A stretch of 5,701 nt of DNA from Ignavibacteriaceae bacterium (GCA_031292465.1 JARLHB010000345.1:1-5701); one strand, 5' to 3'; counted from the stretch's first letter, positions 1 to 5,701 are shown. The notes: generated by a model from the sequence alone, not told the origin. Numbers and translations: made by a program.

Positions 1-2467
1 GATTGTCGGCGTTCAAACAATAATAATGATTGAAGATAATGTAAGGGATTATTCCTCCGTCCTGCCCATGATTTATACTGAAATGCTTATGCAGTCGCAA
101 AGATTAATTTCGGAAGGAATAAATCTTACTCATAAGTTCTTACGCATGAGGGCGAGGCCGAAAATTCTTTTATGCACTAACTATGAAGAAGCATGGGAAT
201 ATTACCGGCAGTATAGTGAATTTATATTGGGAGTTATATCGGACATAGATTTCCCGAGAAACGGGATTGAAGATAAAGGAGCGGGAATATTATTTACACA
301 GAATGTAAAAAAAGAACATCCCGACATCCCAATTTTGCTGCTTTCAAACATGGCGGAAAATGAAAAGCCGGCAAAAAGTTCAGGCGCATATTTTGTCTTG
401 AAAGAATCTCCGCTACTATTAAATGAATTGCGCCAATTTATGAACCAGAACTTCAGCTTTGGCGATTTCATTTTCAGAACTAAGGATGGGTATGAAGTTG
501 GAAGGGCTTCTAACCTTCTGAGTCTTGAAGAACAGTTGAAAACCGTGCCTGATGAAAGCATACAGTACCATGCGGAACGGAATCATTTTTCTAATTGGCT
601 AAAAGCAAGAACGGAGTTTTGGCTGGGTGATCAATTAAGGCCCAGGAAAATATCGGACTTCCCAACACCGGGAGCTCTTAGAAAAGATTTGATTAATTCT
701 TTGCACAGTTACCGTAATATAAGGCAGCGCGGGCTTATAACGGATTTTACCAAAGAAACATTTGATCCCGAAAGCAGTTTTGCAAGGATAGGCGGCGGCT
801 CGCTTGGCGGTAAAGCAAGAGGATTAGGGTTTGTTAATACTTTAATTAATAATTATAACATTCGCGATCAGTTTAAGAATATCCAAATTTATGTACCGCC
901 TGCAATAGTTATTGGTACTGAAATATTTGACCAATTCTTAGATGAAAATAATTTGAGGAATTTTGCTCTTAACAGTGTAAATGATGAAGAAATTACTAAA
1001 AAATTTTTAGAAGCCGAAAAATTTCCTGAAGAAATAATAGGCGAACTGGCTGCATTTCTGGATATTATTCATTCTCCGCTGGCGGTGCGATCATCAAGCC
1101 TGCTTGAAGATTCACAATATCATCCGTTTGCAGGAGTATATGAAACATACATGGTTGCCAATAACTACCCGAACCCGCTTATAAGATTAAACGGCCTTCT
1201 GAATACAATAAAAAGAGTTTATGCGTCCACATTCTATCAGGGTGCCAAGGATTATGTTAAAGTTACTTCCTACAGGCTTGAAGAAGAAAAGATGGCCGTA
1301 ATTATTCAAAAAATGATCGGCCGGAAACACGAAAGCAGGTTTTATCCGGATGTTTCCGGAGTAGCTAAATCATATAATTTTTACCCGCTTCCGCCGCAAA
1401 AATCATTTGACGGAATTGCTTCCGTAGCGCTTGGTTTGGGCAAGACTGTAGTTGATGGCGGAAGTACTGTAAGGTTCTGTCCTAAATATCCTTCTGATTT
1501 AATCCAATTTTATTCTATCAAAGAAACACTTAACAGCAGTCAGAGGGAATTCTTTGCTTTGCAGCTTGATGCCGAATCTGATTTCGGATATACTACTCAC
1601 GATATGATGTTAAGGCTTTTTCCATTAAGCGTTGCAGAAAATGACGGTTCACTTAAATATGTAGGAGCAACATACTCAAAGGATAACGATTCAATTACAG
1701 ACGGCTTATCAAGAAAGGGTGCAAGAGTTGTTACCTTCGGTCCGATATTAAGGCAAAAATCCATTCCTCTGCCGGAAATATTAGATCTGCTTCTTGATAT
1801 GGGTACATGGGGAATGGGCACGCCGGTAGAGATTGAATTTGCTTTGAATATTTTCGGCTCCGATGAGAAGCCTGCTGAATTCGGTTTACTTCAAATGAGG
1901 CCTTTAGTAATTCACCGTGAATCAGATGAATTAAATATAGAAGATTTTAACCGTAATCAGCTAATCTGCCAGAGCGATCAGGTTCTGGGTAATGGCGTAA
2001 TACCCGGTATTTATGATATTGTTGTTGTTGACTATCATCTTTTTAACCGTGCAAAAAGTAAAGAAGTAGCAAGCGAAGTTAGTTATTTTAATAATAAATT
2101 GATTGCAGAAAAACGTCCTTATCTTTTAATTGGAGTCGGCAGGTGGGGTACTTTAGACCCATGGCTTGGCATACCCGTAGAATGGGAAAATATTGCCGGC
2201 GCCAAAGCTATTGTTGAAACAAACATAAAAGAGATACCGGTGTCCCCTTCACAGGGCTCTCATTTTTTTCAGAATATTACTTCATTTATGATTGGTTATT
2301 TTACAATAAATCTGCATGATGATAAAGGGTATATAGACTGGGACTGGCTGTTAAGCAGGGATTTTTTAGAGACGAAAGAATTTACAAAGCACATCAGGTT
2401 TGAAAAACCTCTTACAATTAAAATAAACGGCCATAAGAATAAAGGAGTAATATTAAAACCGGAATGA
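1..2467 (+). CDS. Receiver + PEP/pyruvate-binding (PPDK_N) protein, 5' partial
   Basis: The frame is open to the left edge (first full codon at base 2, reading IVGVQTIIMIEDN), so the ATG at 26 is internal and the start is outside the window. From memory, Bacteroidota relatives have nearly 1000 residues, so about 170 may be missing. Numbering from the Met at 26, residues -6 to 140 form a receiver-like domain: acidic pair E3/D4, phosphoacceptor D73 followed by P77 and G80, S107, and K126. Residues 255-630 are a PPDK_N ATP-binding domain: GGGSLGGKARGL (256-267), AVRSSSLLEDS (353-363), EIEFAL (602-607) and LLQMRP (621-626). These match the nucleotide-binding Lys, Arg, acidic pair and Arg of PPDK. 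Residues 650-813 carry GVGRWGTLDPW and SQGSHFFQN. The PEP/pyruvate TIM barrel and a canonical TSH phosphohistidine motif are absent, so 'PEP synthase' would overstate its function. It is probably cytosolic, with no membrane segment seen. The family is clear, the reaction is unknown, and a phosphorylation-controlled phosphotransferase is inference. Confidence 0.9.
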   Translation, partial: IVGVQTIIMIEDNVRDYSSVLPMIYTEMLMQSQRLISEGINLTHKFLRMRARPKILLCTNYEEAWEYYRQYSEFILGVISDIDFPRNGIEDKGAGILFTQNVKKEHPDIPILLLSNMAENEKPAKSSGAYFVLKESPLLLNELRQFMNQNFSFGDFIFRTKDGYEVGRASNLLSLEEQLKTVPDESIQYHAERNHFSNWLKARTEFWLGDQLRPRKISDFPTPGALRKDLINSLHSYRNIRQRGLITDFTKETFDPESSFARIGGGSLGGKARGLGFVNTLINNYNIRDQFKNIQIYVPPAIVIGTEIFDQFLDENNLRNFALNSVNDEEITKKFLEAEKFPEEIIGELAAFLDIIHSPLAVRSSSLLEDSQYHPFAGVYETYMVANNYPNPLIRLNGLLNTIKRVYASTFYQGAKDYVKVTSYRLEEEKMAVIIQKMIGRKHESRFYPDVSGVAKSYNFYPLPPQKSFDGIASVALGLGKTVVDGGSTVRFCPKYPSDLIQFYSIKETLNSSQREFFALQLDAESDFGYTTHDMMLRLFPLSVAENDGSLKYVGATYSKDNDSITDGLSRKGARVVTFGPILRQKSIPLPEILDLLLDMGTWGMGTPVEIEFALNIFGSDEKPAEFGLLQMRPLVIHRESDELNIEDFNRNQLICQSDQVLGNGVIPGIYDIVVVDYHLFNRAKSKEVASEVSYFNNKLIAEKRPYLLIGVGRWGTLDPWLGIPVEWENIAGAKAIVETNIKEIPVSPSQGSHFFQNITSFMIGYFTINLHDDKGYIDWDWLLSRDFLETKEFTKHIRFEKPLTIKINGHKNKGVILKPE

Positions 2468-2505
2468 TGTGGTACAAAATAATAATTCCTAATGAATCTA
2501 AGTGG

Positions 2506-2519
2506 AGTAATATATTACT
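2506..2519. promoter_or_regulatory. 14-bp perfect palindrome, candidate operator
   Basis: AGTAATATATTACT equals its own reverse complement. It lies 38 nt after the stop of the PPDK_N gene and 123 nt before the zinc-ribbon start, where a dimeric regulator of the zinc-ribbon/dehydrogenase unit could bind. No promoter could be placed with confidence beside it, and a chance palindrome in such AT-rich DNA is possible. Confidence 0.3.
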
Positions 2520-2527
2520 ATTTAACA

Positions 2528-2623
2528 ATTTACGGAATGGTCTCTAATAATAGACAATAATTAATTATCAAATTGGCGAAACGGCGTTTCGCCGTACAAT
2601 TTTTCTACAAAAATTCCGTTAAT
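2528..2623. repeat. Roughly 96-nt inverted-repeat-bounded element
   Basis: The ends ATTTACGGAAT (2528-2538) and ATTCCGTTAAT (2613-2623) are reverse complements at 10 of 11 positions. Inside are a GC-rich hairpin (2575-2593) and a second AT-rich inverted repeat (2598-2615). The arrangement fits either a small miniature-transposon-like element inserted upstream of the zinc-ribbon gene or a structured leader RNA closed by an outer stem. A sequence related to its left part and its hairpin occurs at 5648-5701, which favours a dispersed repeat. No protein is encoded in it. Confidence 0.4.
2570..2604 (+). terminator. Candidate intrinsic terminator hairpin
   Basis: GGCGAAACGGCGTTTCGCC (2575-2593) folds into an 8-bp GC-rich stem with a 3-nt loop. 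An outer stem AAATTG (2570-2575) with CAATTT (2597-2602) can extend it if an asymmetric bulge is allowed, and it runs into five T residues at 2600-2604. It would end transcripts of the PPDK_N gene or attenuate those entering the zinc-ribbon gene. It starts about 100 nt after the PPDK_N stop codon, further than is usual, so repeat-element origin is an alternative. Confidence 0.45.
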
Positions 2624-2628
2624 AAAAT

Positions 2629-2633
2629 AAGGA
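2629..2633 (+). promoter_or_regulatory. Ribosome binding site of zinc-ribbon gene
   Basis: AAGGA sits 9 nt before the ATG at 2643. It decides the start: a TTG in the same frame at 2637 would leave only 3 nt of spacing, too short for normal initiation. Confidence 0.7.
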
Positions 2634-2642
2634 ATTTTGAAA

Positions 2643-2858
2643 ATGTCAGATAAAATTGAAGACAGGGGAGGCAGGCCTAAAGTTACGGATACATGTCCGC
2701 ATTGCGGCTACAAACTAAGCCCCTGGCAGCAGGTTCTGCTTAGCGTTGACAGAGCGCTTACATGCAAAAATTGCTGGTACAGGATAATATTAGATGTATT
2801 TGAAACAGAACCGGAAAAAGATAAAACACGGGAAGAAAAAAGAGATAAGGAAATTTAA
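2643..2858 (+). CDS. Small two-CxxC zinc-ribbon protein
   Basis: This 71-residue protein has not been assigned to a named family. It carries CPHC (Cys18, Cys21) and CKNC (Cys41, Cys44), spaced as a four-cysteine zinc ribbon with 19 residues between the knuckles. Before the first knuckle is a charged segment with GGRPK. Between the knuckles is an amphipathic stretch (SPWQQVLLSVDRAL), and the last 18 residues (54-71) are almost all charged and probably disordered. No signal peptide or membrane segment is seen, so it should be cytosolic. The start chosen is the ATG with AAGGA at 9-nt spacing. The stop TAA is followed by one nucleotide and then the dehydrogenase ATG, and the dehydrogenase ribosome site lies inside this gene. 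The two are therefore probably cotranscribed and coupled. Metal binding is well supported; a role in regulating or partnering the dehydrogenase is inference from position only. Confidence 0.8.
   Translation: MSDKIEDRGGRPKVTDTCPHCGYKLSPWQQVLLSVDRALTCKNCWYRIILDVFETEPEKDKTREEKRDKEI
2847..2851 (+). promoter_or_regulatory. Ribosome binding site of glutamate dehydrogenase
   Basis: AAGGA lies 8 nt before the ATG at 2860, within the last codons of the zinc-ribbon gene. It supports 2860 as the start over an in-frame ATG at 2794. The 2794 start would overlap the zinc-ribbon gene by 65 bp and add 22 lysine-rich residues unlike the family N-terminus. Confidence 0.75.
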
Positions 2859-2859
2859 T

Positions 2860-4107
2860 ATGGAATCATATAATTCATTTAAAACGGCCCAGCGGCAAAT
2901 TATTGAAGCTGCAAAAATTTTAAATCTGGACGAAGCCACAACACAGCTTTTAAGTGAACCTCAAAAAGAATTTAACTTTTCGCTTCACGTTAAAATGGAT
3001 AACGGCAAGGTTAAGATATTTAAAGGATACAGAATCCAATATAACATTGCAAGGGGGCCGGCAAAAGGAGGGATTCGTTATCATCCCGCTGAAACAGTTG
3101 ATACCATACGTGCATTGGCGTGCTGGATGACCTGGAAAACAGCAGTTGTTGACCTTCCATTAGGGGGAGGGAAAGGCGGTGTTTGCTGCGACCCGAAATC
3201 TATGTCGCTGCGTGAGCTCGAAAACCTTTCAAGGGAATATATAAGAACTATAGCGCCGTTTATAGGCGTTGATAAAGATATACCTGCGCCTGATGTTTAT
3301 ACTAATCCACAGACTATGGCATGGATGATGGATGAGTATGAAACTATAATGAATAATCACCAGCCGGGAGTATTTACAGATAAGCCTACTCAGGTAGGCG
3401 GCACGGAAGGAAGGAGGGACGCAACTGCACGTGGAGGCGTTATTACTGTAAGAGAAGCCTGTAAGCTTTTAGGATTTGATCCGACTAAGAAATTTGCAAT
3501 TCAGGGATTTGGCAATGCCGGCCAAAGGGCAGCATTGCTTCATCACGAACTGCTTGGAGGCGGGAAGCTGATTGCTGTTAGTGACTCAAGGGGAGCTATT
3601 TACAGCCCGGACGGATTTAATTCTAAAGAACTGGTAATGCATAAATTAAAAACAGGTTCTATAACCGGATTCCCGGGTTCTAAGAAGATTCCGCATGAGC
3701 AGCTTTTGGAATTGGATGTTGAAGTCCTTTATCCTGCTGCTCTTGAGAATGCCATTTCAATAAACAATGCGAAAAATATAAAAGCAAAAATAGTATGCGA
3801 GCTTGCAAACGGCCCTACAACTCCCGAAGCTGATTTAATATTAAACAAGAAGGGGATTCATGTTATTCCTGATATCCTTGCCAGTGCAGGCGGAGTTACA
3901 GTTTCGTATTTTGAAATGGTGCAGGATAAGTATTCATTTTTCTGGGATGAGAAAACGGTTCATCAGCGCTTAGATCAAAAACTTACCAATGCTTACCATA
4001 GAGTGCATGAAGCGGTTATGGAAAAGAAAATCCATCCGCGACTGGCTGCAATGGTTGTAGGCATTGCACGCGTGGCTGAAGCTTGTAAGCTAAGAGGATG
4101 GGTTTAG
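2860..4107 (+). CDS. Glutamate dehydrogenase (Glu/Leu/Phe/Val dehydrogenase family)
   Basis: This 415-residue protein has the usual length for a hexameric bacterial or archaeal glutamate dehydrogenase. That enzyme interconverts glutamate and 2-oxoglutarate plus ammonium with NAD(P). The substrate domain shows GPAKGGIRYHP (66-76) with Lys69, Lys93, the catalytic Lys105 in LPLGGGKGG (99-107) and the catalytic Asp145 in IPAPDVYT. The nucleotide domain shows the Rossmann loop GFGNAG (216-221) and Asp242 at the end of the second strand, in VSDSRG. That Asp favours NAD over NADP, though dual use cannot be excluded. Further marks are CELANGPTTPEAD (313-325) and ILASAGGVTVSYFEMVQ (339-355), where Ser349 matches the glutamate-contacting serine. 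All key residues are present and the frame is intact. Leucine/phenylalanine/valine dehydrogenases are related but usually shorter and differ around these residues. It follows the zinc-ribbon gene by 1 nt and converges with the permease. A symbol (gdhA or gudB) is withheld because the subtype is uncertain. Confidence 0.93.
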   Translation: MESYNSFKTAQRQIIEAAKILNLDEATTQLLSEPQKEFNFSLHVKMDNGKVKIFKGYRIQYNIARGPAKGGIRYHPAETVDTIRALACWMTWKTAVVDLPLGGGKGGVCCDPKSMSLRELENLSREYIRTIAPFIGVDKDIPAPDVYTNPQTMAWMMDEYETIMNNHQPGVFTDKPTQVGGTEGRRDATARGGVITVREACKLLGFDPTKKFAIQGFGNAGQRAALLHHELLGGGKLIAVSDSRGAIYSPDGFNSKELVMHKLKTGSITGFPGSKKIPHEQLLELDVEVLYPAALENAISINNAKNIKAKIVCELANGPTTPEADLILNKKGIHVIPDILASAGGVTVSYFEMVQDKYSFFWDEKTVHQRLDQKLTNAYHRVHEAVMEKKIHPRLAAMVVGIARVAEACKLRGWV

Positions 4108-4122
4108 TAAGCAACTTAAAAT

Positions 4123-4139
4123 ATTATTTTTTAAATAAT
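4123..4139. terminator. AT-only hairpin between convergent genes
   Basis: ATTATTT (4123-4129) and AAATAAT (4133-4139) form a perfect 7-bp inverted repeat around TTT. It lies just past the dehydrogenase stop and overlaps the last codons of the permease. It could help end transcription in either direction, but it has no GC pairs, so a true intrinsic terminator is doubtful. Confidence 0.25.
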
Positions 4140-5323
4140 TCTCTTACCCAAATGCTGAAACCAATAAGCCCATAAATTCCTCCAAGGATGCAAACTCCTA
4201 CCCAGCCATATTTGCTGAAAACCATTGCCGAAGTAACAGAGCCGATTGAACCGCCGATAAAGAAGCTTGTTACATATGCAGTAGTAAGCCTGCTTCTTGC
4301 TTCAGGCCGAAGCTTATAAATTTCGCTTTGATTTAGTATATGTGCCCCCTGTGCGGCAAAATCAAAAATTATTATCCCGACTATTAACGGGACAAGAGAT
4401 GTTCTGCCGAATATCATCAAAAAGAATGATATTACCAGAGAAAAAAGGAAAATACCCGTTGCTGCCTTCGTATATCCTTTATCAGCTATCTTTCCGGCAA
4501 TAGTGGCGCTTGCTGCACCTGAAGCGCCTATTAAGCCAAACATTCCGATTACTGCATCGCTAAAGTTATACGGCGGATGGGATAAAAGAAATGTTAAGCT
4601 CGTCCATAACACACTGAAGCTTGCAAAACCAAGCAGGCCGTATAAAGACCGTATCCTTAGGACCCTTTCGGTTTTTACTAAGTCCCAGACGGTTTTTAGC
4701 AACTTAGGGTATGATAAGTTTGTCTCTATCTTGCTTTTCGGCAAAGTCCTGTTAAGCAGGAGTGAAAGAAGTATAATTAATACAGAAGCTGTTCCGAATA
4801 CGTAACGCCACCCGAGAAAAGCAGAGATTATTCCGCTAAGCGTTCTTGCCAGAAGAATGCCGAGTAGAAGCCCGCTCATTACCCTTCCAACTACTTTGCC
4901 TCTTTCATGCTCTTGTGCGAGCGTTGCAGAAAAAGGTACTAAAATTTGAGCCACTACCGAAGTTATTCCAATTGCCAGTGAAGAAAGCATAAAAATTAAA
5001 ATTGCAGGAGAAAGGGCTGCAGATATAAGCGAGAGAGAGGAAATTAATAATACAATTACAATAAGCTTCCTTCGTTCAAGTATGTCCCCGAGCGGGACAA
5101 GAAGCACAAGCCCGATTGCATAACCTATTTGCGTAAGTGTAACTATCAGCCCGGCAGTTGTTACATTGGAGCCAAAAGTATTTGCAATTGAATCAAGCAG
5201 CGGCTGTGCCCAGTAAAGATTTGCAACTGTAATGCCGCATGATATTGCAAGTATAAGTACTATCCTGGGATTTAGTGATTTTATTCCCGCTGTCTTTTCT
5301 ATATACAAGTTACCGGCATGCAT
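4124..5323 (-). CDS. MFS permease, DHA1-like 12-helix exporter family
   Basis: This 399-residue membrane protein has the usual length of a 12-helix major facilitator. By hydrophobicity the helices fall near 19-38, 55-76, 86-104, 106-129, 145-166, 172-191, 224-246, 256-276, 285-304, 309-329, 345-366 and 371-392. A hydrophilic loop at about 192-222 separates the two halves. Motif A between helices 2 and 3 is PLGDILERRKL (77-87) with Asp80; a weaker copy, AGKIADKGYTK, follows helix 8. The N-terminal NLYWAQPLLDSIANTFG (35-51) and GILLARTLSGI (155-165) in helix 5 are typical of a proton-coupled efflux subgroup close to AraJ/YgaY-type permeases. Helix 5 lacks the classical GP of antiporter motif C, as I recall for this subgroup. 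The ATG at 5323 is the furthest upstream in frame (a stop lies 8 codons above), and no clear ribosome site is seen. The substrate is unknown and no neighbour suggests one. Confidence 0.88.
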   Translation of the reverse strand: MHAGNLYIEKTAGIKSLNPRIVLILAISCGITVANLYWAQPLLDSIANTFGSNVTTAGLIVTLTQIGYAIGLVLLVPLGDILERRKLIVIVLLISSLSLISAALSPAILIFMLSSLAIGITSVVAQILVPFSATLAQEHERGKVVGRVMSGLLLGILLARTLSGIISAFLGWRYVFGTASVLIILLSLLLNRTLPKSKIETNLSYPKLLKTVWDLVKTERVLRIRSLYGLLGFASFSVLWTSLTFLLSHPPYNFSDAVIGMFGLIGASGAASATIAGKIADKGYTKAATGIFLFSLVISFFLMIFGRTSLVPLIVGIIIFDFAAQGAHILNQSEIYKLRPEARSRLTTAYVTSFFIGGSIGSVTSAMVFSKYGWVGVCILGGIYGLIGFSIWVRELFKK

Positions 5324-5365
5324 GAATGTAAGATTATTCTTTCAGATAATTACTTTACGTTTAAT

Positions 5366-5382
5366 ATTTGTATGCAAATTTA
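5366..5382 (-). promoter_or_regulatory. Candidate Bacteroidota-type promoter and operator of permease
   Basis: Read on the minus strand, TAAATTTG (plus 5382 down to 5375) matches the Bacteroidota -7 consensus TAnnTTTG, about 50 nt before the permease start codon. No clear -33 TTTG was found at the expected distance, which weakens the call. An inverted repeat ATTTG (5366-5370) / CAAAT (5375-5379) overlaps the -7 element and could be a repressor site. Both are short motifs in AT-rich DNA. Confidence 0.25.
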
Positions 5383-5554
5383 AGAAAGGTTTTGTTAAGA
5401 TAATTTGCTTTATGCTACGGGGCCTGGTAATTATTTTATAATACCTAGAAAACTCTATAATGTGCATAAACATAAAATAGATTTAAATAACATTGCCGTC
5501 TTAATTAATAACTCATGTTACGCATAATTTATAGTTTGCCACCGTTCAAAATAA

Positions 5555-5583
5555 ACACACCCCTTTTATTCCCCTCTGGAGAG
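5555..5583. repeat. C/T-rich block, possible truncated dispersed repeat
   Basis: A pyrimidine-rich stretch contains ACACACCCC (5555-5563) and CCCCTCTGGAGAG (5571-5583), and it stands out sharply from the AT-rich surroundings. The second part looks like one arm and the start of the opposite arm of a CCCCTCT...AGAGGGG hairpin that stops before its final G residues. I recall similar C-rich hairpin repeats in Bacteroidota intergenic regions, but this cannot be verified from one window. Confidence 0.3.
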
Positions 5584-5647
5584 CATAGGCGTCAACTTAA
5601 GGGATAAAATTATGGTCGTAATATATTTTAATATCAGAAATTACAAA

Positions 5648-5701
5648 TATGGAATTTCTAATTATACAGATAATCCTGTTTCACCGCTATGCGGTTCTGT
5701 A
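5648..5701. repeat. Second degenerate copy of intergenic hairpin element, cut by window edge
   Basis: TATGGAAT, then TCTAATTATA, then GATAAT at 5648-5674 follows the same order as TACGGAAT, TCTAATAATA, GACAAT at 2531-2558. GTTTCACCG (5678-5686) matches GTTTCGCCG (2586-2594) at 8 of 9 positions. The copy contains a hairpin ACCGC-TAT-GCGGT (5683-5695), enclosed by TACAGA (5665-5670) and TCTGTA (5696-5701). The element probably continues past the window. Confidence 0.4.

Larger units (their letters stand above)
5324..5701. other. Intergenic stretch without a gene, repeat-rich at right end
   Basis: No convincing coding region is seen on either strand. The part next to the permease (5324 to about 5500) is AT-rich upstream DNA with a candidate minus-strand promoter. 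It also has an imperfect AT-rich hairpin at 5426-5445 (GGT-A-ATTAT, loop TTT, ATAAT-ACC), which may be chance. From about 5555 the character changes: a C/T-rich block (5555-5583), a CGTCAACTTAAGGG stretch (5590-5603), an inverted repeat (5636-5642 with 5653-5659) and a hairpin running off the edge (5665-5701). This looks like remnants of dispersed repeats. Confidence 0.6.

Noticed and set aside
26..28. ATG at 26 as the start of the PPDK_N gene
   Set aside because: The frame stays open to base 2 and encodes IVGVQTII, the first strand of the receiver domain, so this Met is internal.
202..561. Minus-strand open frame of 119 codons
   Set aside because: It lies wholly inside the receiver/PPDK_N coding region and has no recognisable domain; it is a shadow of the real gene.
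1597..1821. Minus-strand open frame of 74 codons
   Set aside because: It is antisense to the conserved PPDK_N domain and has no family features.
2637..2642. TTG start for the zinc-ribbon gene
   Set aside because: AAGGA would be only 3 nt away; the ATG at 2643 has proper spacing.
2794..2859. N-terminal extension of the dehydrogenase from the ATG at 2794
   Set aside because: It would overlap the zinc-ribbon gene in another frame, the added residues are low-complexity and Lys-rich, and a well-spaced AAGGA supports 2860.
4297..4805. Two plus-strand open frames of 68 and 100 codons
   Set aside because: They are antisense to the permease, with no domain or ribosome site; the minus-strand frame shows clear MFS motifs.
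5232..5441. Plus-strand open frame of 69 codons with a hydrophobic stretch
   Set aside because: Its first part is antisense to the permease N-terminus, and the hydrophobicity follows from AT-rich sequence; there is no family resemblance.
5324..5701. CRISPR array, tRNA or transposase gene in the right intergenic stretch
   Set aside because: There are no regularly spaced direct repeats, no cloverleaf or T-arm sequence, and no transposase reading frame.

Overview
The window is AT-rich bacterial DNA that reads with the standard code. Three proteins can be assigned to a family, one small zinc-ribbon protein cannot be given a function, and two intergenic stretches contain inverted repeats. The best clue to the organism is the first gene. 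Its fusion of a receiver-like domain with a PEP/pyruvate-binding (PPDK_N) domain is an architecture I associate with Bacteroidota and relatives. With the AAGGA ribosome sites and the low GC content, this suggests the Bacteroidota/Ignavibacteria/Chlorobi group. That is an inference from family resemblance, not a database match.

Layout. (1) Positions 1-2467, plus strand: the C-terminal four fifths or so of a large receiver + PPDK_N protein, often labelled 'phosphoenolpyruvate synthase'. Its reading frame is open to the window edge, so the true start lies outside. (2) Positions 2468-2642: an intergenic leader with a 14-bp perfect palindrome and a roughly 96-nt segment bounded by inverted repeats, which contains a GC-rich hairpin and a T-run. 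(3) Positions 2643-2858: a 71-residue two-CxxC zinc-ribbon protein. (4) Positions 2860-4107: a 415-residue glutamate dehydrogenase, one nucleotide after the zinc-ribbon stop codon. (5) Positions 4124-5323, minus strand: a 12-helix MFS exporter-type permease, convergent with the dehydrogenase across 16 bp. (6) Positions 5324-5701: no gene; a candidate promoter for the permease, then sequence that looks like degenerate interspersed repeats. The last of these resembles the element in the first intergenic gap.

How the genes fit together. The zinc-ribbon gene and the dehydrogenase almost certainly form one translationally coupled unit, which links the small protein to nitrogen/2-oxoglutarate metabolism. 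The upstream gene is on the same strand but separated by a candidate terminator, so it is probably a separate unit. The permease is independent.

The points most worth following up are: the complete receiver active site joined to an intact-looking ATP-binding half of a dikinase that lacks the PEP/pyruvate TIM barrel; a possible divergent phosphohistidine segment near its C-terminus; the zinc-ribbon/dehydrogenase coupling; and the inverted-repeat element that appears to occur twice.
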